A stretch of DNA of 64,000 bases from assembly GCA_020650975.1 (NCBI GenBank), contig JAIPMN010000856.1, positions 1,934 through 65,933 of the forward strand. Direction: 5' to 3'. The translations under genes were made by a program, and so were the position numbers. Source of the stretch: Apostichopus californicus (lineage: Eukaryota > Echinodermata > Holothuroidea > Aspidochirotida > Stichopodidae). Each line of letters starts with the position of its first letter. Within the stretch, counting starts at the first letter, position 1. Under the pieces are notes generated by a model. The model saw only the letters and a list, made by a program, of their open reading frames with translations, made no database searches and was not told the origin of the DNA. Positions 1-15,000 of this stretch are shown here, in pieces.

Positions 1-1824
1 GTATACTGTTCACAATATCATCTTTTGGCAACACGATTCTTGAAGTTGAGTCAAACCTACGCTGATTCCTGTTATAAGGAAGTCTATGTATGGCTATGCA
101 CAGTCACTCTATAACCAGGAAGTCCCTGTATTTAATCCAGACAACTATAGCTGTAATATTGAAACCGAAAGGGATTAGAGGAGATTATGAACTCCAGTCA
201 CCTGTACCTCAAGGATGCGAACATTGTTAGATCAATAAATGTGTATGTGCTTCCTCATTGTTGATTAGATTAAATGAAACAGTCTGTAAAATCTGTCGCT
301 TGAGTGAGGTTTGTGTATTGATAGGAAGAAGGCAAGGGGGAGGGCATTACCTTACAGGAGGGGATCGAGTAACTAATGACAATGGGGGGGGGGGGGGGTA
401 GTGGGAATGGAGAATTTAAAACAGATAATGGAAACGGCACTTCTGGGAAGCCGATAAAGTAAACGGATATAGGCCTACCAGTGAAGGCAATGTAACACTT
501 ATTTGAAACAGAAAAAAAAACTCCCCCAATGTTGGTTAAAAGCCATATCTCAAAAGTTTGTTCCAAACTCGATATATGGATGAGTGAACGTAATCTGTAA
601 TCTGTTTTTAATGACTAAACCCTCCATTCTTCCAGAGAATAGACAGTTGGTGGTCTGAGATTTCATCATGGCAGACACCATTCAAGATCTTCTTTCCCCC
701 CCTTTTTCTTTCTCACTCTTAAAAATTCTTGTTGATTTATCCTTGAAATGTGACACATTTTGGAAGTTTTTGCTTTAATAGCTGTCCTCTGTATATATAA
801 ATCCCCTTAGTTTTAGAAATATTATTTTCAGTGTCGAAGAGTGAGTTAAACTATTATGATACCAAAACATTTCCAACTGAATTGCCATGACGACATCATT
901 CACTCCACTGTTGCCAGATGCATTAACAAAATATCAGTAAATTAACAAAAAAATATCTTTGCCAACAATTCTTATGTTTTAAATGGGACAAGAAACAAGT
1001 TCTTACGCAATGTAGACAAATTGTAGCAACCATTTTGTTAATACTTTTCATAAAGCAGATTTCATTTTTGACGTTAAAATATACAGATCTAATCAATTTG
1101 TGAATTTTTTGAAAAAAACTTTGAATGAGAACTGTAAACTAGAGTTATTCTTAACTACAATAAAAGGAGTAAAAGTCCTTCCTGATCTACAGAGGAAAAT
1201 AATGACAATGTAATTTATAGTTTTTCACAGACAGGTTATAACCAGACATGAATCTTACAGCCTACAACATATAAGTATGCCCTTGAGTGTTTTAAGATTA
1301 TAGAGGGACTCGGCTTGTTAAGGCTCTCCTTCCTCACATTCTTATTCGAGAAAAGGTTGACTTTAGGGGAACAAAATTGAATTGTTGTGTGCAAAAGCAA
1401 CCTAAAAGATCAAGTTTGTGCCCACCCCTGGTCTAAGTGGAAAGCAATTTTAATATAAAACAAGCTCAAAGTCTTCCGGAGCTGGTTTGAAACCAACAAT
1501 GGTAATGTAACTCCATAAAGATCCTTTTACACCAAACTATTCTTTGATATGAAAGTGTGTATTTATTTTTATTGTCATTGTGACAGAATGAATATTGAAA
1601 ATAAAAAATTTCAATTTATTGCTCATCAACTATATTGACTTCATTCATTCTCTCCATTATATTTTCCATAAACCGAAAACTGCTTCATTGTCATAACCGA
1701 TGTTATTAAAATGTCTATATAAAGTATCTCCACCTTTTAAAAACACGTTGATAAAATGTAACTTATAACTTGTCCAGTTGCTTCGGAAGTGTTACTGAAT
1801 GTAATACTCTACATTTCATACATA
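1..1824. other. Gene-free stretch
   Basis: No conserved protein, RNA gene or clear repeat is visible. It is AT-rich single-copy-looking sequence with one run of G (about 386-399). Reading frames are short and carry no recognisable domain. It lies downstream of the 3' end of the minus-strand GFM1 gene. Confidence 0.5.
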
Positions 1825-1849
1825 CATAGTGTGTTATGTTGTGTCTTAT

Positions 1850-2690
1850 CATAATCATATCATCTGCTTTGCCACCTCATATTACACTGTATCATATCAT
1901 ATATCACGTCACATCGTATCATCATATCCTGTCCTATCCTATCATATCCTATCATACCATATCCTGTCCTACCTGATCATATCATATGGTAAGGTGACCA
2001 GACTTCCCCGATTTTCGGGGAGAGTCCCCGATTCCCATGTTTCGTCCCCAATGATGCTGTGATAGAAGTTGTGTTACTCTGACCTATAGACCTACTCTTG
2101 ATTATACCATGTCTATGCTCTACCAGACAAGCTCTTTTTCTCAATGGGGAGAGACCCTTCCCCAGGCCACACATTCCAGCTTTAATATTTTGTCCCAGAT
2201 TCCTATTTAAAAAATAATGTCACCTTATCATATGGTATCCTATTGTACCATAACCTATACTATTCAATCATGTCATATGGTATCATATGTACCATATCTT
2301 ATCCTATCCAATTAAATAATATGGTATGCTTTTGTACCATATCCTATCCTATCCAATCATATCATATGCTATTGTATCATATCCTATGCTATCCAATCAT
2401 ATCATATGGTATGCTATATCCTATCCTATTCAATCCTATTACATGGGCTCCTATCATACCATATCCTGTCCTATCATACGGCATCCTATCGTACCATATC
2501 CTATCCAATCATACCATATGGTCTTGTATTGTACCATATCACATCGTATTATATCATACGACACCCTATCACATCATATGGTATTGTATCATACAATAAC
2601 ATATTTTGCATCCTATCCTACCATACCATATACAGGTATACTATCATTCCATATATAACATGGTATGATAGTATATGTTATCATATCACA
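1850..2690. repeat. Simple-sequence satellite of ATCCT/ATCAT-type units
   Basis: The stretch consists of degenerate 5-bp-like units (variants of atcct, atcat and tatcc) with a recurring longer motif atcatatggtat. The array is split by a hAT-like element at 1990-2227. Because the period is close to five, all frames stay open and give long tyrosine, serine and isoleucine-rich translations. These are composition artefacts, not genes. Confidence 0.85.
1990..2227. mobile_element. Non-autonomous hAT-like MITE inserted in the satellite
   Basis: The element is 238 bp and starts TAAGGTGACC, ending in the inverse GTCACCTTA. It is flanked on both sides by TCATATGG (1982-1989 and 2228-2235), an 8-bp target-site duplication of the size typical for hAT. 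One caution is that the surrounding satellite is itself rich in this octamer. No transposase is encoded. Internally the left end carries a short inverted motif (ccccgattttcgggg). Confidence 0.7.
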
Positions 2691-3032
2691 TCACACAAAT
2701 GCTATCAATTCCTCTACTTCAGGACATATAGATAATATGGAGATAGATTGACTTCATGTAACATTATAAAGCACACTTTGAAACATGCCTTTACTTATCA
2801 ATCTCCAATACACAGTATCGTCCAACACGATATAATTCCGCAACACACTGATCAGTGCTAATCTCTCCGTCACAACGGGATCCAAAATGATGATACAAAA
2901 GGAATATTAAGTCATTTCTCTTCAACAAATCTTTCACCAGAGATGAACTAGGCTGTTGCAACCTCATTGCACGTGAATACGGTAACCTCGGGAACCTTGC
3001 CGATGTCCCCCACCTTCGATCATTTTAAAATC
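2691..3032. other. Likely GFM1 3' UTR and flank
   Basis: This is the sequence just downstream of the GFM1 stop codon on the minus strand. No gene is visible. I could not find a canonical AATAAA close to the stop, so the polyadenylation site is not placed. Confidence 0.4.
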
Positions 3033-6000
3033 TCATCTCGATTTCCTTGCAGATGATTTGACCTGTAACTGACCAGTCTTTTCCTGATGGGCCAGACTGA
3101 GTTCCTCTTGTACGTTTGGCCTGCACGGATGGTAGTGGCTAAATTCCATCGTGTACTCTCCCTTACCTTGTGTGACGGATCTGAGTTCACTCGCGTAGCC
3201 AAACATGTCATTCAAGGGAACCTGCGGTGAGAAGAAAGGGAACAGTTTATATTGACATCTTGGAGTCTCATGAAATGAATATCTGGTGACATATATTTCA
3301 AATAAATTTACTGACCTGACAAAATGAAGTATTGAAACAAGATCAAAGCTGAAAAATGTGAATAAGATTTTTCCTTAAGAGTTTATTTTCTTCTTTTGTA
3401 AAAGACTTTTCCAGAATCTAAATTTTTTCGAATCTTTTTTCAACGTGTCTTTTCAAACTATTCCCTAACACTTTTCATAATACATTTGCCGAACATATTT
3501 TACACCACAAACCCCTCCGAGTGTTCCTCATGGGGAAAAGACTGAAAACTGATATAAGTATAAACATCTAAGTAGATTTATCCTCAAATCAATCAATTAA
3601 AAGGAGACACAAACCCAACCATGAATAATGTTCTGTGAGATAGAGATTACTGTCATGAACAACGTCCCCAAACATCAAAAAAAAAATCATATTCCATTTT
3701 GGAGATATCACAGATAATAATGGTTCTTTCACTCACAACGCAGAAGACTTGATCAAGTCTAAATATGACAACATCGAGCCACTTGTGCTTCAATTTTTCA
3801 TCTTTATCTCTATTTATTACAATGTTTATATTCTGTAACGGAGATGGGATTTTGCAAATGTTGAAACGTAAATATTGAACCTCTAAACATAAACTAATGA
3901 TTCAGTGTCAACAACTTTATATAATTCCTTGAAAATATGATAGAACCAACTAAAAAGTAAACAAGTTTCTCAGATCCTATTGGAGCTATGACAGAACAGA
4001 TTTACAAAGTGAAAGCTTCCAGACACAAAGTAGGATCTCTCCCAATGGAACAACATCTTTCATAGCTGTTTGGGGGAGGAGGGGAGGGGTAGGGGAGGGG
4101 GAAGGGGAGGGGGAGAGGGTCTTCACAAAGATCTCTGTCATATAAGACAAAGATGATTTTAGGTTTTTGTGCCTTTTAATCATTTGGGGACAACTTTCAA
4201 TGATTACATCCAGCTTGAGAAATATTATTTTAATTTTATCATGCATAATACACTACATCAGTTGCTATGTGATGTTTGGTGGAGGGGGAAGGGAGGGGGA
4301 GAGGGTCTTTGCAAAATTCTCTGTCATATAAGAAAAAGATGATTTTTGGGTTTATGTGTCTGTTATACATTGACCAACTTTCAATGATAACATCCAACTT
4401 GAGGAATATTTCGTTAATTTTATCATGCATAATACACTACATCAGTTGCAATGTGATTTTCAGTTTCAATGTAACATCAATTTTTTTTTATGAGAATCAA
4501 TATCAGAAGCTGCTTTATGATCAAAAGAGAGAATCTTACGTCAGAAGTCTGAGATACGATGGTTGAATAAGTGTCACATAACCTCATAAAAATGAATGAT
4601 CACGAAGGAATTTTCCGGGGGATTGACGCATAGCAATAGGGAACGGACACTGTCCGTGAGATTTTTTAATATCGATCGAATAAGATAAACATTTCATGAT
4701 CCAAAGCTGTAATGATTTACATGATTCATGTTACTACCGTACACGGTCACAACAGAGGACATGAGTAAGGTTACAAACCGACGACGTACCTCGCAGTAGA
4801 GGTTGGTGTACCCTTCACTACCGTCAGTGCCGTTGATGATCCCGTGACGTTTGTTGATGCTGGCCATGACGTTACCTTGAAACTCTACCGGGGCAGATAC
4901 TTCAACGTTCATCACAGGTTCTAGAATGACCATGGATGCTTTGCTCAAAGCTATAGCAAAAAAAACCCCCCAAAAATAGAAAGGATGATACGAGAAACGG
5001 TGTCAGAGAGGAATTTCTTGGGGTTCGTATTTTTTTGTACTGCAGTGTCTTTCATTAAATTAAAAAATTAAAACTTAACAACAAATAAAAATGTGACATC
5101 CTGGCCATGTGTGATCACACAGGTAAATCCTCAACAGGAAAAGCTGCATTTTTTAGGTTTATTGCACAGGGTACAAATCTAATGTTCTTAATGGTCTTCA
5201 CATGTGCCTGAAAAGTGTGAAAATGTGTGGTCTAGATTTTGACAACTTTAACAAAGTGTGGTAAAGGTGAGTTTCTATCTGTGCCAAGCTGAGACAATCC
5301 CAGCCAAGGATATTACAATATGTAGACAACTTCCAACTTTTGTGTCACAGTAAAACCCTGTAACTGTAGTCCATACATGTTCACACATTGCATTTTTTTT
5401 TGCCACAGGTTGGCACCAGAGTCAACATGTGTGCTGTTGTTTTCACACTTCTTCCCAGAAGAATACCTGTGGTAATCTGTGACACAGAATGGCAAATCCG
5501 TGTCAGAAATCACACATATTCACACAAAAATAGTCGGTCACGTTTTGAGGTTTTTCACAAAACTGGAGGGCATGATGCCAGCCACATTTCCCCTGACCCT
5601 GACACCATTAGCAGCAGCATCACCGAATACAATGTCGTGCATCAAATCCATTTGGTGTTACAGGTTTATGAATGTGGTTATTCGACAGGGTAGAGCTTGT
5701 AGTACCCTGCAGTAATACAGTATACATCAATATACCACCTTCATACTACAACAAAAAAACATCAATTTTCAACAGTACAATAAACATTTTTACATTTTGT
5801 TATTTTTAGATATCATAACAACGATCATGAAAAGCAAACCTGTCAACACTAAAATTCCATTGATTAATTTGAGAATTTAAAGTGCCTCGGGAAAATGACT
5901 GTGTTCAAGGACAAGTAGTCAGCTTTATAGGAATGCAGTTTATTCAGTATCCTGAGGCATTTGCCACAGAAATTATCAAAACAGAAAAAAAAAGAGTGTG

Positions 6001-9000
6001 TATGACTATTTATGAAGTGATCCAACAACAATGAAACCACTGGAGTGTAAAGACAGTATTGAATGCAGAAATATCTGCTTTTATAATTAGCCCGGTATTA
6101 TAACAATGGTCAAAATAACAAAGTTACAATAATCAGCTATATAGCACGTGGCAATTAAACCGGAGGGCAGGATAGTGAGATCCACAGGATCTAACAACTT
6201 ATGACAGAGAGATACTGTATTCAGACTGCAGGCACAGGCAGCTCGTTAACTTTTCATAACGAGGTTGGCTAATACGTCTGGTCTTACCTTGTTTTAGGGC
6301 TCCTTCGGCGGCCAGCTTGAATGCTAGATCGCTAGAGTCTACCATGTGGTGCTGACCATCCTGTAGCCTGACCAGGACCCCGGTCACCTTCTGACCCATC
6401 ATTGGCCCCTTCTCTGCGCACTCCCTGAAACCCTATCGAGGAAACGGTGGGGTCGCGAATTATCGAGTTAGTTTCAATAATATACATTTATAACAACTCT
6501 TTGAAAAACACTGTAGGTCAAATAAACATTATTATTACTGAAATTTCTGGCCTAAATTCAGCAAGGAGGGGAGGGGGTGGGGATGGGGTGGGTGGACAGA
6601 GGGTTGCATTGGAGTGTTTCTTCAGAACAGTTTTATTCCAGATGCCAATACAGTACATTCTCCAAAACAACAGTTTGTGTTGAATTTGCTACAATCTTGT
6701 GGTATCTTACATCCTTGGTATTCAGATTGGGCGTTGCGACCCTTTTAAGGGTCGTCAAAATAGTTTGGAAGGTCACCAAACAATTCAGTAGAAAAAAGAA
6801 TGAAATTGCCAATATTTGTGGGAAAGAAACTATCACCATATAAAAAATAAAGTAATAAAAAATAACCAGCCTGCAACTATAAAGCGGCCATAACCATATC
6901 AGCATATTTCAAAGGGGCGGTGGGAGGGATGTTGGATCCCTCCTTCCCACGGCCACAACATCTGTCATTGGAGGGTAACGTACAAAGACTTTACAGGCCT
7001 ACCCCAACACAGATCTTCACGATTCAAAACTTATGACAGGTTCAAATTACAAACTATTTTGAACCACAAGTAGTCTGATAAAGAGAAATAAACACATGTT
7101 TCAACATGTGGTTCATATTGCGATGAACTTTGCCTAATTAAGAGAGTTTTAATCTGTTTTAAAATCTTGAACGCTGCAATTACGTTGTCACGTTCATTAA
7201 TTACAAAACTATTGTACCGAGTGCCTTGTTTACAGGTCGAAGGTCACATCATTGACAAGATTATAGTCTCAAAGTATGTGAAGCATCACATTAATTATTT
7301 ACATTTATTACATACCTGTAGTTTTCTTGGTTATAAAGACAAGAATGCCACTTAACCCGCTTTTTCTATCAATTCCTCACAAAAGTGAAAAGGTCATGGG
7401 GAGTGATTTGGCAGTTTTTGAACGACATACGGGTACTAAGTAACCAAGGTAAGATTTATATATTACAGGAAGGTATGCAAAAGGGCTGGGAATAGAATTG
7501 TAATTTATATCGAAGAAAATTTAATCATATGAGACACTTCATCGAAGCTACAGTATGTACATGGTCCTGACAGATGAGCAGTACATATTAAAGAGTAAAA
7601 CTCTGAACAGAGGAGACAGCCTGGAAAATAATAAACAATGGAATAGAACAATGAAATGTTTCACTAGAACAGGCTTTGACCCTGTGACCTCAGAAAAGGG
7701 CTCATATTAAACCTTAAAGGGTGTAAAGACTTGCGCAAAAAGAAACGTCTGATGCCGGTAATCTGACCTAGTTTCGAATGAGGTGTAACAGAAGTGTTAG
7801 ACACCACCATCGATCCCAGAAAATACACACACAGCTTGCTACCTTCGGTAATTAGGCACTAGTGTACAGTCAGTACATACAGCTGTGGTCAATACCCACA
7901 GCCCAGTGTACAAACGAAACAGCGTTGTACATCTCAGGTCCAGCTAAAGATAACAATGTATCATGTTTCATTACTGTCTGCATGTTGTAGCGACACAAGC
8001 AAAACGTCACTTGCGAGCAACGGAAAGTTAACTTTTTCAGATGGCCGCATGCGGTTTGGGGCGAGTCTTCAAATGCCTTTAAGGTCACTGGTTTGAATTG
8101 AACTCATTCAACAAAACTGATAGATATTTTAAAATGTCCAGAACTGTTGACATGAATTGAAAAATTTCTTCCGCAGTCTTTAATGTCTGTGTATAGGTTT
8201 CATAAGTTTATAATGTTCAACTTTCTTGGTTCCCAACGTTGCCATAGCTACAATAACTGTGCAAAACACTTTTGCCTCAAATAATGTAACTTGTTTAAGA
8301 CCAAGCAAGCAGTGGGTTTGCTTGCTTCACCATGAACGGGGTGAAAAGTTCAGTTCTTGTTTCGCAATTTTACCTATTAGAGGAAATTTAAGACAAAAAG
8401 GGTGAAATAACCATCGTGTGCTACAACGGTGAAACACTGCACATACAGTAAATGTATGTGAGCCTGCAAATTCTTGTGTTGATTTAGTTCCAAGGTGGAA
8501 TAACAATTTTAAGGTGAAGGAACTTTTGTTTAGAATATCTGATTTGTCGTCAATCAAAGTTGCAGAAAGTATGCAAGCCAATAAGTACAATCACAAACAC
8601 TATTTTGTAGTCACTAATCTGGTCCTATCATTAAAACTTTTGTGAAAGTTCTGTAATTGTCAAATGTATAAATTATCTGGTTCTTAAAGTTGACCACACA
8701 CAGCTAAAAAACTACAAAATGTTGGACAATTTTAAGGTATAAGAGATTCTGAATCAGACATATAGAAAACTGTACTTTCCTGCAATAACCATTCATGCAC
8801 GAAAAATGACCTTTAATATAGGTTAACACTATTTGAAGCTGACAAAAGCCATTGTTATTGGATGGTTTAACTTTGTAAAAAGTCCAATGTCCTATGCTAG
8901 CTCTTGTTTAAAACAATCTGTAGACATATTATATCGGTAGAGGTTAAGTTGCGTACAAAGAAAACCAGCTGGTCACCAACCCCTACTGATCAGATTTTAG

Positions 9001-12000
9001 CATTCTTATTTCATTAAACTTGAACGCTAATGGCTGAAGTACCGAAACACTAAAAGTAACAACAATGCAATGCTGTCACTTAGTGAAGAAACTAAGAAAC
9101 CGTGAAAGTTAGTGGAGTTGCTTTTGAACGGATTGCAATAAATGTACGAAATGAATATGCATTTATGAATATGCATTAGCTGTATGGCATTTCCCTACCT
9201 CATTATCACAGTTAGGTATAAAATTTAAAACCAAGTTTAATCAGAACAAAAAATTCAGTTCCAGGAAGAGAAGAACATACAGGTAATTTCCTTCCCTTTC
9301 ATCCTTCACAAAACAACAAGAGCATTTCCTTATGAATATTTATGAGGTTAGATATACATGAATAATTGGGTGACTCCAGCTACAATTTGGAAATACATTC
9401 TTGCAGATTACATCAGCTATTTAAAAGTCATTTTTCTAACTGAAGTTGCTGTTGTACTACTTATCGTCATACAGGTAATATTTCGTTGAAATGATAGCAA
9501 ACTAAAATGAGAGGATATCGGGGCCGTGATCTACTGATACATAACCTCAAGAAGGACAATGACTTGCTTCTCTCTACTAGCTGCAACAAGAGCATTTCCT
9601 ATGAATATTTATGAGGCTAGATTTACATAGGTGACTCCAGCAACATAGCTCTACTAGCAGCACAGCTATTTCCTGATGGCATCTTATTTTAAAATCATTC
9701 CATTTAGCAGTGTTGCTGTTACTGCTGGTAGTGGTTGCTAACTTCATTCAATAAGTACCATTTGTTGATGCTGGGAGTTCTTGCTTCAATAAATGATCCC
9801 ATCATGGCAAAGTTGCTGTAACTGCTGACTGTGGTTGCTAACTTCATTCAATAAGTGGCAAAAATACAGGTTTAAAGGTTTGGAAAATAGGTTCGACCTC
9901 ACTCTCCTGAGTAATATGTTTATGATGGAGGGTACTAATTGCTCAGAGTGACTGTTCTTACCTTCTCAATGGAGGGTACAAACTGCTTGGGCACATTTGT
10001 CCCCACAGTTTCGTCTTCAAAGTCGAACTTCATGTACGAATCGCTTGGCAAAGGCTATGTGGAAGAAAGAAAAAAAATTGAACAATGAGAAAATGGTTTC
10101 AACCATAAGATAAATGAATGAAAATGAATAAATGGTTAAAGAATTTCAAATCCCTCTGGTAGCAGCACTTCTCTTTGTTACTTTGAATATTTTCATTTAA
10201 ATGAGGAAACAGCACTTTAAAGAATTGTATTGAAGATATTTTTAACTATTTATTTCTTTTTCTCGGCCTGACTGACAACACTTCATTCTACAGGATGTCA
10301 GAGGTTGGGACATGTACATTTCCGACAGTGAAGTAATAACAGCAAAGAAATGATATTCTGCTAGTACGACGATGAATGAAAGAACAATAAAACCTCTCAA
10401 GTTTATGGGAACGTTAAGGAGCTGTCAAAATGTTACGATCTTTCTCTGCGGGTTCACCATTTGGCAGCAAAATGTTGAAATGACATTCTGATGAGAGCAT
10501 AATTTATCATTTGGTTGTTGATTCCATGAGATATATTATTTTTAAGTGATCAATATATCATTTTGATACAAATCAATCAATTCAAGACATCTGATGAATA
10601 ATCATTTTGTCATTTTGCTGCGAAAATGTTGAATTCCTCACTTTTAATATTTTAGGTTTAATGAATTTGTGGCAAGTTGTTCAGATAATAACAATTTGAG
10701 TAATCATTTTGTTAACAACTTTGCTACTACATTTACAGAAAGGGTTTATCATCATCATTTCGATGGCAAATTTCAACAATTCCATACGAGTCTTACCTCA
10801 ACCACTCCAGAGACTTTCCCAAATTGGCCTGCACCTCCTGTTTGCTTCTTATGCAAATATTCAAATCTGTCCAGCAAATAAAAAGAAATTTCTCAAGTTT
10901 TGTTGTAGTAATCCTCATTTGGTTTGATAACCAGACCAAACACAGAGTGTAACCATCACCCCCCTCCCCCCACCCCCAAAAATAAGGAATTCAAGTTGTT
11001 CCTTCCTTTTTTGTTAATTTCCAGAACCAACATAAATATATCCGTGAGTACAAATTTCCATTCGAGCTGGTACGAAGGACGAACGATTTCGGAAAATTCA
11101 CATTTGACTTACCAATAGATTGCCATAATGTATCATTATTATATAGAAGTGAAATTTATTTGCCACCTATGGTTCACCTGCCGCCCTCTTCATAAATTCA
11201 GATATCAATAAAATATAAAAAATATAAAAAAATACAAAAAAATACAACAAATCTTCTGAATTAAATATAAAATTGAGTGCAACTTACTCGACTGGCCTGA
11301 GTATAGTCTCTCTGAAAGCTACCTTTGGTTTACCACTGATGACATCACAATTGTATTCATTCTTCATTCTTTGAGCGTAGACCTCAAGATGGAGCTCTCC
11401 CATACCCGATACGATAGTCTGTAAAATGTAAATCACTCAGACAATCACTCAGATAATAAAAACAAATAAGGCAAGGTAATTATCAAACTGATTTAATTAA
11501 CATCAGCTACAATAATCAAGGCATAAAGCTAGCACCCAGCCCTTGCCAGGAAACCTAAGATGGTTGTTTTCCCCCGTTTTCAATTGTACCTACAGTACAC
11601 TGCCCTTTGTATTAGAAATGGTCTTTCGATGTATAAAGTAAAACTCTGTTCCTTAGTTTGCAGTTGCAACTATAGCCAGATGCAATCACTAAAAAACTAC
11701 CAAATTTTGAAAAATTCATATCTTCCCCATGCCAAGTGCTATTATGATATTGTTTTCACCTACAGATTCAAAAAAAATTCCAGAATTTTAATTCAGAATA
11801 TACGGAATATCCCTTTTAAAAACAGGGAATCTGATCAAGTTCTTGTTTCTTTTCATGTATGAGATTCCCATTTTGGGGGGTTTGCGTAATAACACAGTTT
11901 TGTTGTTGTTCATCTGCCCCATCAAATCTCATCCAAACACCACCGATCATCTGTTATCAAGCATTCGAGAAAAAAAAATTGAAATGAAATAATATGAGAG

Positions 12001-15000
12001 AAATGTCACAGACAATCAGAAAATCGATGAAGCTTTCCCGTTTCACAATCTGAAATTCAAAATCAAACCGGGGAGGGGCGGATGAGATAATTAAACCTCT
12101 TACACTAACCTCTTTGCTTTCATTGTCAAAGTGGACGGTGAAAGTTGGATCTTCTCTGGTGAAGCGGTTTATTCCTTTCGAAAAATTATCTAAATCCGTC
12201 TGAAGAGTAAGCCATGCAAAATAATATTGAAAGACACACGCTATTATGAAATTGCTATTAAAATTATTTTATATTATATATAGACAATTACTTTAAAAAT
12301 TTGGTACATTTATTGCAGAAATAGTTAGTTTTAATCTTCTGCTTCCCAAAAACTAAGGAGCACTTGTTCGCTTGATTGGAGCAGTATTAAAACAGACTTC
12401 AACAATTTCAGAAAGTCCCTAAGTTCCCAACCCCCTCTCCTATCTTGTATTCAGTTCTTCCTTTTAAAATTAATGCAAGGTATTTGAACAGCAGCACTGA
12501 CTAGTGGAACATTGCTGTATTGCAGACTGGGGTATATAAATACATATAGATATGTATCAAGGGTGTAGGAACCGGTGGGGCTGGGGGGGCGCCAGCCCCC
12601 CCAGTGAAAAATATGGTGGGGCGGAAGTATCATTCCGCCCCCCCGCTCGGCAAGTCAGAAAACCCCTTTTTCATTTTCCATTTGGAGCACCAAATTGCAT
12701 CTAAGGCCAGGTGAAAATGCAAAATTATTTACAAAATGGTGTTGAAGTGTGCTATATTGCACCAAATTGCATCTGAGGCCACCTGGAAATGCAAAAAAAG
12801 ACCCCTCCCCCAGGCCGGCCATCAGTCTTCAGCCCCCCCACTCAAAAGTACCTTCCTACGCCACTGATATGTATTATTGGCAAACACTATATGAATGAAA
12901 TAAGGAAGAGGAAAAGCATATGCACAAGACATCTTTGAAGACCTACGGCTTTTAGATCTCTGTAGACCTTCCGTATTGTGACTTGCGTAAATGAAACAAT
13001 GACGACAAAGTTGATGTCGAAAACTGAAGTAAATGAACAACCAGTTAAATGACTGTTTAAGCTAACGCAGAAAATGTTCTGTTCCGCAATGTGAATGTAA
13101 TGTCCTATCATATCAACTAGCAAAACACAATAAATATCACAGTCTAATCAAGTTTTGCTGAGGTAACTATTCAAGGGCATGGGACATAGTCCCAGTAATT
13201 CAAACTTCCTTGCTTGCTGACCCCAATTTTCACCTTCATCATCTTGGGTATCCTCCTCCTGCTCTCCTCCCCTACCCCTCCTCCCCCCCCCCCACAAAAA
13301 ATGAAAGAAATTGTACATGATTAAGGGTAATTAGTAGCAAAATGGTGTTATATTTTGCAACTTTTGAATTAATCTAGGTTCAAGATTTTTTCCACGTTTT
13401 TCGACAAATATCGGCAATGGTATTAAATCTCCCAGATGTCTTCCAAAATGGGAAGATAGATGATGAATACAAATAACCACTGAGGTAGGAGAAAGAACAG
13501 ACCAGTTTCAAATAAGTACCTTTTTAGCAGGCTTGAATGATAATGAGATAACTGGTTCAGGTATGTGCATTGATTCCTGTGGGCAGATGAACAGAATATT
13601 AACGTAATTAGATGAATATTAACCGTAATTGTTTAGGACAGTTGCAGGTTGAGTTTGAAATAGACAACGTTCTCTGTAAAATTATTTTCCAATCATACAA
13701 GTCGTCGTAAAATGAAAATTATAATAAGAGAATCGACGGGGTAACAGTAAACAAGTGCTCAACGGCCATGAAAGTTGAGGGTTTTAATAGAAAGAAATTC
13801 AAATGATTGAATTCATAAAAACAAGTCCTGCACAATACAAACTGAACAATCCAGAGGTAATGTTATTGCCTATGAAGCGCCATGTGATACAATTGCAAAA
13901 AGATTGTTTAAAAATATCAATGTTTGACATAGGATCATTGGATGGAGAAGAATAGAGTGTATTCCATGCCCAATTTTCAAGTAGAAAAATGTATTTTAAA
14001 GTTTAAAGCAAGACATGAAACAAATTTTTCACTGTGCATAGATCACACCTGTTTGCTTCAAGTTCACTTTTGGTACAAAAACGATTAAAAAAAAAAGGCT
14101 GTTATCTCAAAAACAGTAAATAGGAATGATTTAAATGCAAATTTCAGGATGCTTAGAATATGATCCTCCCTCATCAGTTAACAATAACTTTTCCCCTGGT
14201 CTATCCTCATAACTGAACGCACAATAAACAATTGTATAGCTGGGTGGCAGCCAGGCAATCTATTAATGAGGCATTCAGATTTTCATTTTATTATCTCACT
14301 TCACCTTTTAAAGGCAAAATTATAGAAAAAGGAAATGATAAAGACTATTAAAAGCAAACTGATACAACTCACCATTGAAAGCCTTAGTTTAGGTTGACTC
14401 ACAAACGTATCACCGCTAGCGCAGTCAATACCGAAGAAAGCACAAATATCGCCGGCAGAGACCTCATTAACATCCTAAAAGAATGAAAATAAAACAGTAA
14501 ATGATAAATCACATTACGTCAGGATATTCTCATTTCTTTCATTTCTATATTGACATTTCTTCCCCCTTTAAAAGCCGCTGCAAACTGCCCGAATGCATCC
14601 CACTGTTTGTTACCTGGGAATATCATGGACAGTCGGTCAGGAAGTGTGCGAGTTGTTAAGACTATAATCGATCAAGATTTTGCCACTTTGAAGTCTGATC
14701 GGCTCAAGTCGGGAAAACTGAAAAGTAGCGTTTCTCAACCGACGGTGTACACTGTGATGTTGTTCACAACTAAAACTGGCCAGTTTAACCAATAAAGGGG
14801 TAATAAATTTGCATGCGACCTAACTAAGCTCCACTCGAGAACAGAAAGCTGTCGCCTTGTTCATTCATTCGTAAGTTGAAAACATGTGGATTTTACGTCA
14901 ATATGAATCGTTCTGGAGACCAAATTCCCTGGAGAAATTCTGACAAATGATTCGGAGAGATAACATTCTCTAAATCTGTAGGAAATTGACAATTATTATG

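Noticed and set aside
2243-2735. Several overlapping open frames rich in Tyr, Ser, Ile and Pro
   Set aside because: They read through a pentamer-like satellite in all frames; there is no domain and no splice context.
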